Origin: Marasmius tenuissimus
Taxonomy: Eukaryota; Basidiomycota; Agaricomycetes; Agaricales; Marasmiaceae
NCBI GenBank assembly: GCA_029532415.1
Contig: JAQOTA010000053.1
Location: 6,262,001-6,326,000, forward strand
Direction of reading: 5' to 3'
Length of the DNA: 64,000 nucleotides
Positions 45,790 to 56,397 of this stretch are shown here, piece after piece (the stretch's first letter is position 1; every line of letters starts with the position of its first letter). The notes under the pieces are model-generated. The model searched no databases. It was not told the DNA's origin and saw nothing but the letters and a program-made list of their open reading frames with translations. Both the position numbers and the translations under genes were made by a program.

Positions 45790-48700
45790 TGCCTAAGCGT
45801 TCTCCCTCAACGTGCATGCTATTTCGATGGACCAAGAATGGTCAGTCGAGGCCGATATTCACACAAGTGTGAGTACCGATTATGGCCTGCCTGAGTACAT
45901 GCCCGATTTGTGCTCTACGTTGATGTGATTACCAGTTCGTTCCATTCCATGTTCCCGCGATGAATACTGATGTTTCTACTCTGACTCCTGGAGCCTGCAT
46001 TCAGGGTGGGATATTACAGTGGTCGTGTTGTAGACTGCCTCTGGTCCATCAAAACGCCTTGTTGATTTCAAGGGCCCGGTGACAGTATCAGTCACTATAT
46101 CAGAGCTGAGCCATGGCCTTGGAATGGCAAGATATTCATACTAGTATAGATTCTCGTCGGAAACAACTTCGACTTTCTTTTCTTCTCCTCAGGATGAACG
46201 CAAGAGTTCATTCTCATTAACAATTCGACGCAGTGCTACGTACACCCTTTCTCGTACCCGCTTGAGACAATTACTGTCGAGTAGTCGCTACAAAGTTTGC
46301 GGGTTCTCGAGATGTGGATAATCAACAGCACGGCACAGTGACATACATAGCCACTGCCGTTGGGTGTCCCGCATTTTTGTTTTCTATCATCTGTTTCCAG
46401 AGGCTGACTTACAAGTTACATGATCGTCCTAGAAAAGTCCAAATGATCGCCATCAAGCCTTTGGGGAGCAATTATGTATTCCTCTGAATGCCTAGTGTTG
46501 TTATTTTGCTCACATTCGTCATCAGGAGTCAGGACGGTCGAAATCAAAATTGCTACCCAAGTGAACCTTCCGAATCTCCCGAGAGACGTGTAAATGCGCT
46601 TCAGGTTATGGACGTAGCCTTAGCTCGTGCTGTTGAAATCTTATTCTCAATACTGAGTGGGATTAGGAGACATGCCATCACCCCGGTAAATGAGGCTGTA
46701 GTACTCATCATTTATAAAGGCAAAGCTAAGTGCAGTTGAACGGAGTTCGGCAATGCTCCATGCGGGTGAAGATTCGCCTGAGTATGTGTCGATGTGTTAC
46801 CGTAGATCTGGATGATAGCAATGATACGAGATGGTCATAATCTGGGGACACGAAGCTCACCGACACCGGGGGAAACGGTCTACTCACAAGTGTTTGCAGG
46901 TGAACCTAAAAGTTTGCGGCATTGAGCGTAGTGTGCTAAACCATCTCATTCTCCAGCATCCTTTGAAGGGAGGTAATGTGCTTCGGAATTGTTGGTCTGA
47001 AAGAGAAACAATTATTTCCAGCGGAGGTGGCTGATTGGACCGGCGACGGGCGAAGGCACCCGGAGATCAAGAGTAACAGGTGACAAGTGTGACCAGCTGC
47101 GGACCTACCCTTCAACCACGACGTTGAGAACACTCTTCGACAGCACGCGCACCCTTTCTCTCTCTATCTCAACTTGGAGAGTGACCCTAGCGGTATACTG
47201 AACTGATCAGATGGTTTGGTCTGGCGCCTGGTATGTACTAAATCACTCTTCAGTCATCCATGTTTCACACCGTTCGTTCGAAGAGTTGAGGAAATTCGTT
47301 TTGAAACACGACTTCACCTGATATCTAGCTCAAATAGGCCAAATTATGCGCAGGTCATTTTTATGGCGCAGATAACCAACTTTCGCCAACGAAAATGCAA
47401 CGATCTTAACAGCAAATCAACCTGTTCATCAAATGCTCACTTCAAGGGTACGACGACGATTGTGGAGTAAATGGCAGAATTGCAATGATTCGCTTGGTGA
47501 GGAGACTATTAGACAGGCTACGAGTGATGCAACGAGCGAACATAGGTCTCAGTCGGTAAGTCGCTCGTCTACATGGATCATGGTTCCATGAAGTCCATCC
47601 AGACTAACGCTGCCATCGTTCTCCACCTAAGCTCTTTCTTGAACCCGAAACCCGTTTAAGCTCGCCATCATCTTGAAAGCTCAGAGCGAGTCGAGAGGAC
47701 TCTCAACATCACTAGTCAATCATACGTTGAGGCTATCCGTTCGTGTCTTTATCTTCTACTGAGAAGGTCACAACTAATACTCTATCGTTTATAGTGTCCC
47801 CCCCGGATGTTGATTTGGGAGAATACGTGGATGGGGTAGAGCTATAGCAGTGCGCAGGGAACATCGCACATGTGCTATCTGGTGAATGACGACCTTATCA
47901 GTCTATTCCTTATTTTCACTCGGTTATTTGCTTGCCAGAAAGCGTGTAATCGCGTACCCCAAGGCAATGACTATGCACGCTATGCCTGAGGATCTCAGAG
48001 CTTCCTTTCCATCATCATTCTCATTCAACGAACCCGTTTTGGGTGCTTCTCCGCTCTTCCTTGCACCTTTGGTACCGACCCTCCGTCATGATTCTCATCC
48101 ACATTTCCGCTACTGGGACGTCTTTCATCGATATCGAATTATGTACTCGAGGTGGCTAAACCCCGTATGCTTTTGTTTTGGACGTAGCGTAGAGCCTTGT
48201 CACCATGTGCGCCGGTGCTTGTGGTCAATGGGCCCAGTTATGGAGGCCGAGGAGGGTGGGAAGCTCGAGGTAGAGTTGTGCTGAAGGCTCGATGGACTTT
48301 CAAAGGGGATGACGGAGGGAGAGTGGAGATCTGTGTCGACGTCAATAGACTGATGAAGGTAAGGTTTATCGCGATTCACTGCAATTTTCGACTCCTCTGA
48401 CCTGGTTGTATTGGTGTCTGTCCCAGTTTCGGCACGAAAATCGTTGTTTACAAGATTCGCTCTTCGTACCTCCTTTGTTTGCCGCCGCAATGTCTCCCAC
48501 AATATATGTCCTGTGGATCGTATTCATCGCTCAAGGTGTTGCAAAACACACCTCGAGAGCGTGTTCTAGGTAAGTATAGTGTCTCAGATTCACCCCGCCT
48601 GATCAATTTGTTTGGTCAAGGTTCCAGAACGAGTATGTGTTATTTCTCGCTCTTAGGGATAGGCGGCACGCTTGCTCATACAGCACTCTAAACCGTGTGT

Positions 48701-48995
48701 CCTTAGACCTAGAAGAAGCAGGGAATGAAGAAAGGGTTATATGTATAGCATAATATCAGGATGTCCAAGTTGTGAACGGTGGTGGACCCTGGGGGAAAAT
48801 ACATGTCCAGACGCTGAAAGACTGTTCTTAAACACTCCTCTAACACTGTCACCCTAAGAACGACCAGTCAGCATAGATTGCGTCTCTCACGTGATTGCTC
48901 CGGTCTGCTACGTGTTTATCGCATGCCTGATGCTCACCTTTCACATTGACTTGAACGACCATCATCCTTTCTTGATCTCCCAATCATTTCGCACC
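45790..48995. other. Long stretch without a recognised gene
   Basis: Frames at 47886-48284 (132 codons) and 46488-46739 are unrecognised. At 48490 a hydrophobic start MSPTIYVLWIVFIAQGVAK is followed by a plausible 58-nt intron (GTAAGT...TTCCAG, 48570-48627) and CYFSLLGIGGTLAHTAL before TAA; it could be a tiny membrane peptide or part of a decayed multi-helix gene. Confidence 0.3.
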
Positions 48996-49490
48996 ATGTC
49001 TCTTCTTGTTCCTGACCCAACTCCAGCTCAGAGTGCAGCACAAAGAGCGCCTGTAGAGATTCTGGAGAAGATTTTCGAACTCTGCGGTCCATCGTGTCCA
49101 TTTGACATCCGCGAAACGCCGTGGAAGTTAGTCAAAGTTTGCAGGTGTGTCAGAGCGGAAATTTTTGTTTCGTATCTACCTCCTCTAACTCTGATTCTTG
49201 TTCCGCAAAGTCTCTGGCGAAACACAGTGTTCAGTAGCCATTCAATCCATGCACTTTGGTCTCCAATTAATATCAATCTGGGTAGAATACAGACAATGTT
49301 TCCACAGAATGGAGGTCTCGATGTTCTTTCACATTTCCTCCACTGTATGGACCCACACCCGCTTCCTGTGGTCATAACCCACCCGATGTTTCGCAGGCGA
49401 GCTCGACCTCGCTTGGATCAGCTCTCGTTACTCTCCAATGTCCTTCGAGGCTCCTCGCATAGATGGAAGTCGTTTGTTGAGCCAGCATAG
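48996..49490 (+). pseudogene. F-box protein fragment, truncated at transposon-rich DNA
   Basis: ATG at 48996 starts MSLLVPDPTPAQ, then the F-box-like RAPVEILEKIFELCG and WKLVKVC. A 66-nt intron (49145-49210, GTGTGT...CAAAG) joins in phase to SLWRNTVFSSHSIHALWSPI, the usual W-x-S-I end of this mushroom F-box class. The frame stops at 49488-49490 after about 140 codons, where AT-rich repeat-like DNA begins, whereas relatives I know are usually several hundred residues long. It may be a genuine short protein, but truncation by insertion is likelier. Confidence 0.5.
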
Positions 49491-50021
49491 TTAAAGTGCA
49501 CAGTGGGTATAACAAAGTAAACCTCACATGGGTAATACACAGAGTGTTCTTGTAGACTTGAGATGCTTGTGAAGAGGTGATAATCGAGTAGATTGTCCTA
49601 AGGCTTAAGGCCTTGGAATACCAGCTTTTATACACAAGTTTCTGTACATGTAAGAGTAATTGCAATACTATGAAACTACTACTAGAAGTAGGTATTTAGC
49701 CAATACTAATGAGACTTTCATCTGTTGTGCCTCGCACTTTGGACTATGAGCATCATACTTGATGCAACTACATATGTAGTAGATATCTACAGTGTCATTT
49801 GTGAAGCAATAACTACATAGATACATTCTTGCATGAGAGTGCAAGTGTTTCTAGAGGCGTAGCTCTATAAATAGTGTGACACGTAAAGAACATGTCAATA
49901 TGTATCACATGATATCCATCATGTTCAACATTGTTGACCTACAATACCTTCTCACGCCTCCTATCCGTTGCTTTAATACCGTTCAATGTTGGATATGTGT
50001 CATTGGAAGAACTCACATTGA
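49491..50021. repeat. AT-rich, LTR-like relic next to the copia block
   Basis: Non-coding and AT-rich. Two TATA boxes occur: TATAAAAG on the minus strand near 49630 and TATAAATA on the plus strand near 49867. A palindrome ACTACATATGTAGT lies near 49768, and TGTTGTGCC at 49723 resembles an LTR start. It may be one or two solo or truncated LTRs of other families; ends are not resolved. Confidence 0.35.
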
Positions 50022-50332
50022 TGTTGAATCCGTGGACTATATTTAGATCCCGGTATATCCGAAGTCCCGGTTCATACTTCCCGCCATCATATTATGCGGG
50101 ACTATTGTTCCATTTATCATTCTTACTTATGATCATATGTACAATTCCTATTATCGTCCTTATATGGTATTCACTATAGTTTCTACATGTATATAAGCTC
50201 GTAGTTCTTTACATGAATCTACAGTGTGCTTGAGCTTCTACGTCTCGCCTCTAACTCTCTAAACTCCTCTCTGGTAAGTAGTAGTGTAGCCATGTTGTAG
50301 TCCTCTGCGCTAGGCGTCATGCCGGCTCATCA
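50022..50332 (+). repeat. LTR-A (5' LTR of element 1)
   Basis: It begins TGTTGAATC and ends GGCTCATCA, with TATATAA at 50188-50194 as the likely promoter. By eye it differs from LTR-B at about fifteen of 311 positions, more than expected for a young element with an intact frame. Confidence 0.92.
50188..50194 (+). promoter_or_regulatory. TATA box of the LTR
   Basis: TATATAA within the LTR, conserved in LTR-B, LTR-C and the inverted copy; transcription of the element should start shortly downstream. Confidence 0.6.
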
Positions 50333-50347
50333 GGTTATGGGCCCCGG
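50333..50347 (+). other. Primer-binding site, initiator-Met tRNA half-molecule type
   Basis: GGTTATGGGCCCCGG directly follows LTR-A. It is complementary to the anticodon stem-loop of initiator methionine tRNA (GGGCCCATAACC in many species), not to its CCA end. This is the arrangement known from Drosophila copia and yeast Ty5, primed by a cleaved half tRNA. The inverted element has the same site at 62247-62261. Confidence 0.65.
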
Positions 50348-50632
50348 TTAGCCCGACTAAAATGACGAGCGCCTTAATGGCTGCTGTCAGCGACGAGCGC
50401 CCCTAGGCTGCTGTCATCGGCTAGCTAGGCTAGACCTGCATGTTGCCATCGACCTCTTAATTGAGTGATCGATCTATGGCATTGATGTATGTCCTTCGAC
50501 GACATCGGATCTCAAGGATCCAATGCTCCTCGTTGAGCATAGCGCCTTGATGGCTGCTCCCTGTGTTGATTAGACGCATGCTGATGCTGTCTTTTCTAGA
50601 TCCAACACCAAACAACCTAACCTCTTACTACC
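50348..50632 (+). other. Element 1 leader
   Basis: Untranslated leader between primer site and gag start. It contains repeated GACGAGCGCC units (about 50363 and 50391), which may be part of the packaging or dimerisation region; that role is inference. Confidence 0.4.
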
Positions 50633-53600
50633 ATGTTCGACGTTAAGAAATTCTTCTCCGGTCGCTTCGACGGCACTGGATTCCGCCAGACCTATAACGG
50701 CGAAATGGAAGCTGTTACCAAGGCTCAAGGCCTCTATCGTCACCTCACTGGTGCGGCTAAGAAGCCTACGTACCCGCTGGGGGAACCTATTGTTCCGACC
50801 ATTACGGTCACTACTCCCCCTGGTGGTACTGCTGCGCCTGCAGCTGGAACTGACAGTGACGACGAACCTGATCGTCACCCTCCCACCGAGGCTCAGATAA
50901 CGGCGTACAATACTGCGCTAGAGTCATGGGAGGAGAAAGATCTCCAGCTGATGGGTATCATTCAGTTGACCTCTACGAAGGAAGTCTTTGAACCTCTCAA
51001 GGACATGGACGCTGCCAAAGCCTGGTCCACCATCGTCACCACCTACGGCGAACCAACTTTGTCTGCCATTTATGGCGACTTCGTCAAGCTGGTGTCCTTC
51101 CGGCTTACCACCAGTCATCCCCAGGCTGGCATCGCCAAGTTCAAACACTACATTGAACGTCTTGCCGAGGTCGGGGTTGAACTCCCCGAGTTGATCAAAG
51201 CCCTCCTTCTCATCGCAGCTATTCCTCCCGAATGGGACGCCGCTTCCTCCAAGTCTCTTCATGATTTCTCAAGAGATCCTGAAAGTGACACTGCCCTCAC
51301 CGTTGGTGACGTTCATGAAGCCATCATGGTTGAATATGAACGTCAGAACCCTCAGCTTGCCAACCGCCTCTCTGCGGTCAAGCGTGCTGGTAACCGCGAG
51401 CCATCGTTTGGTCAACAGCAGCGTCCACCGCAGCAACGTCAGCAGCGTGGACAGCAGCAGCGTGGCCAACAGCGTCAACCACAGCAGCAGCAGCAACGCC
51501 CCTCTTCGAACCAGAACAACGGTAAGAAGAAGAAGCAGCAGCAGCGTGGTACCCGCGGTGGTATCAACCAGCATCAGGGTCCCGGCAACGCTGGCGGTAA
51601 CAACGGTGGTAACAATCGGTCGCATGGTCACTCCCATCTGGCATCCTATGCATCCGTCGTAGCTTCCCCTGCTCCTATCCGTCCTTATTCCTCGATCACC
51701 GACCGCAGGGAACGTATCGCGTTGAACGCGGTTAACAACTCCTTGCGCGCTGAGATCGCCAGCGCCCCTCCTGTTCGCGCTATGGGATCACCGCCCCCAG
51801 CTCACTTCACCGGTCACTGGGACAAGTCCTGCGACAGCACTGTCCCTCAGCCAGCTGTCAAGAAGAACCCGGCTGCTATGCAGTCCTTCACTGGCTTCAA
51901 GCCATCTCAGTCAGTATTTGATGATGTCCGTGGAGCACGTTCCCTTGCTGACAGACTTGGTGCCCCCAAGACGGCGCGGTATCTCAAACCCTTCGAACAG
52001 ATCGTCACGTCCGCCACCAATCGTTCGCTCCAGGACCGCATTGAACAACCACGTGCGTCCTCGTCCAAGCGTCTTTTGGAGGATGATGAGGGATATGAGG
52101 GAGCCGGATCTCCTTCTTCTACTTCTTCTAAACGCTCTCGTAGTGCTGATCCTGATGAAGATGTAGAGATGGACTGGGGATCTGACGACGGTATGGAAGA
52201 TATGACCTCTCTATTCGGTAATGATGTTGACAACGATATTGCCGAAGCTGCAGGGGTTGAGGACGTCCCGGATGACGTCTCTCTTGGATCGTTCCACGAT
52301 GACAGGCAAGTTCCTTATCTTGACCTGCTTTCCCAAGCTGATGCAAATCTACAGCGCTGCTCTCAACTAGTTGGTATCAGTAGTGCGCGCGGTAGTCGTA
52401 GTGATCTGGTATCACTTGTAAATTTTTGCAATGCTATTTCGACCCACTTTGTGGGATGTACTCAATGTAAGGGAAAGAAAAGTGTGAACAACGCACAGGG
52501 CTGGCTCCTTGATTCTGGTGCCTCCTCTCATTTCACGAATAATTTGAATGATTTCGCTGAATATGAATCGCTTGATGGTCCTATCGTAAATACTGCGAAT
52601 AAGGGCAACCCTATACAGATCAAGGGTAAAGGCACTGTCTTCATTAAGCATAATATCGAAGGACATGACGGGAAACTCACAGAGCGTGTTTCGCGACTCT
52701 ATCCTGTCTATTACATACCTCAATTGGACATACGTCTACTATCAATGGGAGAGTTCCTTCAAGATGGTCTATCAATTCGTGGAAATGCGAAGAAGTTAGC
52801 CTTCTACTCATCACAGCGACGACAGTCGCTTGTTTCCTACCCTCATATGCCTGGTCAAACCATTTATTGGGTACACTCGCGGAAAGCATCTGCTGAAGTT
52901 TTAATGGCCAAGTCGGTCGTTTACAACGTCGACTATGATATTGAGCACAGACGCTTTGGGCATCCGTCGGATAAAGCCCTGAACAAAGCTCGGAAACATA
53001 CGCAAGGTTTCCCACTTGACCTTAAGATGCCTACTAAGAAGACACCTTTGTGTCGTGGTTGTGCTGAAGGCAAGATGCATGAGAAATCGTTCCCCAACTC
53101 TAAAACAAGAGCTTCTAAACCGTTTGAACGCATACATTCAGATTTAAAGTCGTACCCGGTTGAATCGTATCACCGGTACAAGTACTACATCTCTTTTCTC
53201 GATGACTGCACGTCCTACGTTTGGACCTCCAAGCTCAAGACAAAAGACGAGGCAGTACCCGCTTTGAGGGACTTCCTTACCATGATCAAAACGCAGTTCA
53301 ATGCTGTTGTCAAGACCTGGATGTCCGATGAAGGGGGAGAGTACAAAGGAGATAAGTTCGATGCAGTACTGAAAGAGTATGGGATCCAGAGGGATCAAAG
53401 CATACCGTACACACCACAACAAAACGGTCGTGCTGAACGATTCAACAGGACTATTCATGAGAAGGCTGAAGCTCTTCGCTTTGAAGCTTGTATGCCTCAG
53501 TCCTGGTGGGAATTCTGCCATGTGCATGCCGTCCACCTCTACAACCGCACTCCTGTGCAACGTTTGAGCTGGCAAACTCCGTTCGAAATGCTTTACGGCG

Positions 53601-56044
53601 AAGCACCTGATGTTTCACATCTCCGAGTATTGGGTTGTGCAGCCTACGTCTTCATTCCTGAAGATCGTAGGAAGAATAAGCTCGCTCCTCGCAGTGAGTT
53701 AATGACTTTCATTGGTTACCAAGATGGGATGAAAGGCTTCCTGTTCATGCGAAGTAATAATTCCGTATTCAAAGGTAGCACTGCACTATTCGATGAGACG
53801 CTATACAATAAGTGTCCTGATGCCAAAACTCGTGGCTTTACACCTGTCGGTAGTGAATCATTTACTTTGGGTGAAAATCCCAACATTCCTTCGGAAGATG
53901 AAGACTCTGATGATGACGGTTTTGATACTCCATTACCAGATCTCAGACGTCGCTCCGAACCTTCTAAGAGATCAGAACCTCAGGTTGACAAACCTGCAGG
54001 TGGCCCTGCGCCAGGGGAATTGCCACTCCCTCAATCTGGTCCTCCGACGCCTCCAGGCGAACCCGCCGTTCCTCCGCCTGCACCAGCAGCGGATGGTCCA
54101 CGCCGGTCTTCAAGGCAGCGGAAGGGTACAACGCAACCTGGTAATATATTTGGTGAACAGCGGAACCCAAATAGACCCTCAGACATTATTCGCGACTTAG
54201 AGAATAAGAATACTTGGAGAAACGTCACTGGAGATAAAGAACCTATACATCCAGTTGATCGTCCTAGCTCTTCGCGATCTAGGAAAGGCAAAGGTGGTAA
54301 AAAGGGGATTCCTGGTCCACTTCCGCCTCCGCCTGCTCCAGAACCTAGTGGAAGCACCACTGAGTCGCATGAGGAAGAAAGCGTAGTCGAAAGACTGACC
54401 CAAGAAGGGGGAGTAGGATTCGTGATTTACCTGTTGAACAATGCCGTTCCAGTTCACGATTCGCTTCCAACGTCCGATACTCCTGATTTCTCTAACATCA
54501 GAGAGTGGACACTCCGCGATATTCTAAAGTTGCCTGTTGAGCAACAGAAGGAATGGAAGAACGCTTGCCACGAAGAACTTGAGGCACTTCGTAAGCGCAA
54601 GGTCTTCGAACTCTGTGACTTGCCTAAAGGTCGCAAAGCCATCAGAAATAGATGGGTCTTCGACGTGAAGTCGAATGGTCGCAAGAAAGCGAGGCTTGTT
54701 GCCAAAGGTTTCTCTCAGGTCGAAGGTGTCGACTTTGATGAGATCTTCTCACCAGTTGTTCGTTATGAGACTGTTCGTATGATGCTTGCTCTCGCAGCTC
54801 TCAAGAACTGGTACATCACCTCTGTTGATGTTAAGAACGCCTTCCTTTATGGTGATCTTGTTGAGGAGATTTACATGGAACAACCTGAAGGCTTCAAAGT
54901 CAAGGGCCAAGAACGTAAGGTACTACGCCTGCGTCGTGCATTATATGGACTGAAGCAAGCTGCCCTTGAGTGGTGGCGAACCCTCAGCTCGTCCATGGAA
55001 GTACTAGGTTTCAGACGCCTGACTTCTGATGCTGGACTCTTCATCTGCAAAGATCCGAAGAGCGGTGAAGTTGTGTATGCGATCATATACGTTGACGATG
55101 CACTCTTCATGGGTCCTAACAAAGCTTTTGTTGACAAGAAGAAAGCCGAGTTCATGGCTCGATGGGAATGCCGCGATATGGGCGATGCTAGCGAGTTTCT
55201 CCGCATGAGCATTCGTCGCGAAGGCAATAAGATCATGATTGACCAAAAGGATTATCTAAAGAAAGTCCTTGAACGTTTTGGGATGCAGAATGCGAAAGGT
55301 GCCCCTACGCCCTTACCTGCTGGTTATGTGCCAACTCCCAACGATGGTCCAGTCAATCCTGCCATTCGCTCCAGATTCCAGTCTGTGATTGGGTCGCTTC
55401 TGTACATTATGCTGGGCACACGTCCTGATATTGCCTATGCAGTTACGAAGCTTTCCCAGTTCTCTTCTAATCCAACGAAGGAACACCTCGATAAAGCTCT
55501 GTATATCTGCCGCTATCTAGCTGGCACATCAGATTATTCACTAGTCTACGATGGTGACTCTGATGGAGGTCTTCTTGCGTTCACAGACTCGGATTGGGCT
55601 GCCGATCCTATCAAACACCGTTCGATTGCTGGCTACTTCTTCAAGTTAGCAGGCGGCATCTTCTCGTGGCAATCACACGCCCAGAAGACTGTAGCTCTTT
55701 CTTCCACTGAAGCTGAGTATATGGCACTGTCGGATTGCAGTCGTCAAGCTTCCTGGATAAGATTGCTACTCTCTGAACTTGGAATCAACTTAGGTCCTAT
55801 TCCAATCTGCGGAGATAATCAAGGCTCTATCTTCATTGCATCTAATCCGGTTCAAGAACACCGAACCAAGCACATCAATATTCGATATCATTACATTCAA
55901 TCATGTGTTGAAGATGGCAAAGTCGAATTGTTCTTCATCGAAGGAGTCTATAATCCCGTGGACATGTTTACGAAGAATCTCGGACATGAGAAGTTCTTAC
56001 GGTTCAGAGATCACCTTGGACTTGAATTTTATTCGTCCACTTGA
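50633..56044 (+). CDS. Copia Gag-Pol polyprotein, 1803 residues, intact
   Basis: Starts MFDVKKFFSGRFDGTGF; the first 250 residues hold the copia gag capsid-like region (YGEPTLSAIYGDFVKLVSF). Residues about 255-345 are a Gln/Arg/Lys/Gly-rich basic stretch where a CCHC zinc knuckle would be expected; none is seen. Protease: LLDSGASSHF near 627. Integrase: HRRFGH and CRGCAEGK (HHCC finger, 770-815), then the catalytic triad in HSDLKSY (about 836), SDEGGEY (898) and QNGRAERFN (934). Reverse transcriptase: WVFDVKSNGRKKARLVAKGF, VDVKNAFLYGDL, and YVDDALFMG near 1486. RNase H: FTDSDWAADP (near 1650), LSSTEAEYMAL, HINIRYHYIQ and VDMFTKNL. All catalytic residues are present and the frame is open throughout, so it may be autonomous. 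Single-frame Gag-Pol without a frameshift is normal for copia. Confidence 0.95.
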   Translation: MFDVKKFFSGRFDGTGFRQTYNGEMEAVTKAQGLYRHLTGAAKKPTYPLGEPIVPTITVTTPPGGTAAPAAGTDSDDEPDRHPPTEAQITAYNTALESWEEKDLQLMGIIQLTSTKEVFEPLKDMDAAKAWSTIVTTYGEPTLSAIYGDFVKLVSFRLTTSHPQAGIAKFKHYIERLAEVGVELPELIKALLLIAAIPPEWDAASSKSLHDFSRDPESDTALTVGDVHEAIMVEYERQNPQLANRLSAVKRAGNREPSFGQQQRPPQQRQQRGQQQRGQQRQPQQQQQRPSSNQNNGKKKKQQQRGTRGGINQHQGPGNAGGNNGGNNRSHGHSHLASYASVVASPAPIRPYSSITDRRERIALNAVNNSLRAEIASAPPVRAMGSPPPAHFTGHWDKSCDSTVPQPAVKKNPAAMQSFTGFKPSQSVFDDVRGARSLADRLGAPKTARYLKPFEQIVTSATNRSLQDRIEQPRASSSKRLLEDDEGYEGAGSPSSTSSKRSRSADPDEDVEMDWGSDDGMEDMTSLFGNDVDNDIAEAAGVEDVPDDVSLGSFHDDRQVPYLDLLSQADANLQRCSQLVGISSARGSRSDLVSLVNFCNAISTHFVGCTQCKGKKSVNNAQGWLLDSGASSHFTNNLNDFAEYESLDGPIVNTANKGNPIQIKGKGTVFIKHNIEGHDGKLTERVSRLYPVYYIPQLDIRLLSMGEFLQDGLSIRGNAKKLAFYSSQRRQSLVSYPHMPGQTIYWVHSRKASAEVLMAKSVVYNVDYDIEHRRFGHPSDKALNKARKHTQGFPLDLKMPTKKTPLCRGCAEGKMHEKSFPNSKTRASKPFERIHSDLKSYPVESYHRYKYYISFLDDCTSYVWTSKLKTKDEAVPALRDFLTMIKTQFNAVVKTWMSDEGGEYKGDKFDAVLKEYGIQRDQSIPYTPQQNGRAERFNRTIHEKAEALRFEACMPQSWWEFCHVHAVHLYNRTPVQRLSWQTPFEMLYGEAPDVSHLRVLGCAAYVFIPEDRRKNKLAPRSELMTFIGYQDGMKGFLFMRSNNSVFKGSTALFDETLYNKCPDAKTRGFTPVGSESFTLGENPNIPSEDEDSDDDGFDTPLPDLRRRSEPSKRSEPQVDKPAGGPAPGELPLPQSGPPTPPGEPAVPPPAPAADGPRRSSRQRKGTTQPGNIFGEQRNPNRPSDIIRDLENKNTWRNVTGDKEPIHPVDRPSSSRSRKGKGGKKGIPGPLPPPPAPEPSGSTTESHEEESVVERLTQEGGVGFVIYLLNNAVPVHDSLPTSDTPDFSNIREWTLRDILKLPVEQQKEWKNACHEELEALRKRKVFELCDLPKGRKAIRNRWVFDVKSNGRKKARLVAKGFSQVEGVDFDEIFSPVVRYETVRMMLALAALKNWYITSVDVKNAFLYGDLVEEIYMEQPEGFKVKGQERKVLRLRRALYGLKQAALEWWRTLSSSMEVLGFRRLTSDAGLFICKDPKSGEVVYAIIYVDDALFMGPNKAFVDKKKAEFMARWECRDMGDASEFLRMSIRREGNKIMIDQKDYLKKVLERFGMQNAKGAPTPLPAGYVPTPNDGPVNPAIRSRFQSVIGSLLYIMLGTRPDIAYAVTKLSQFSSNPTKEHLDKALYICRYLAGTSDYSLVYDGDSDGGLLAFTDSDWAADPIKHRSIAGYFFKLAGGIFSWQSHAQKTVALSSTEAEYMALSDCSRQASWIRLLLSELGINLGPIPICGDNQGSIFIASNPVQEHRTKHINIRYHYIQSCVEDGKVELFFIEGVYNPVDMFTKNLGHEKFLRFRDHLGLEFYSST

Positions 56045-56075
56045 TTCGCTCAGATGCGCTTTTCAGCTGCACTTA

Positions 56076-56086
56076 GCGAGGGGGTG
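56076..56086 (+). other. Polypurine tract
   Basis: GCGAGGGGGTG lies immediately before LTR-B; it primes plus-strand synthesis. The same sequence precedes the half-LTR of the inverted element at 56510-56520. Confidence 0.7.
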
Positions 56087-56397
56087 TGTTGAATCTGTGG
56101 ACTATAATTAGATCCCGGTATATCCGAAGTCCCGGTTCATACTTCCCGCCATTATATTATGAGGGACTATTGTTCCATTTATCATTTCTACTTATGATCA
56201 TATGTACAATTTCTATTGTCGTCCTTATATGGTATTCACTATAGTCTCTACATGTATATAAGCTCGTAGTTCTCTACCTGAATCTACAGTGTGCTTGAGC
56301 TTCTACGTCTCGCCTCTATCTCTCTAAACTCCTCTCTGGTAAGTAGTAGTATAGTTATGTTGTAGTCCTCTGCGCTAGGCGTCATGCCGGCTCATCA
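56087..56397 (+). repeat. LTR-B (3' LTR of element 1)
   Basis: 311 bp, TGTTGAATC...GGCTCATCA, followed directly by CAATG and the inverted element's half-LTR. Its first 40 bases resemble the inverted copy's LTR (CTGTGGACTATAATTAG), whereas LTR-A and LTR-C share CCGTGGACTATATTTAG. Confidence 0.92.

Larger units (their letters stand above)
50022..56397 (+). mobile_element. Ty1/copia LTR retrotransposon, structurally intact (element 1)
   Basis: Two 311-bp LTRs (50022-50332 and 56087-56397) of form TGTTGAATC...GGCTCATCA flank one long reading frame at 50633-56044. A primer-binding site adjoins the left LTR and a polypurine tract adjoins the right LTR. Domain order is gag, protease, integrase, reverse transcriptase, RNase H, the copia order. 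The flanking 5-mers do not match (ATTGA left, CAATG right), so the two LTRs probably do not come from one undisturbed insertion. The right-flank CAATG is repeated in front of the third LTR at 62476. Confidence 0.93.

Noticed and set aside
50022..56397. Element 1 as a simple recent insertion with its own target duplication
   Set aside because: The 5-mers on the two sides differ (ATTGA and CAATG) and the LTRs are not identical.
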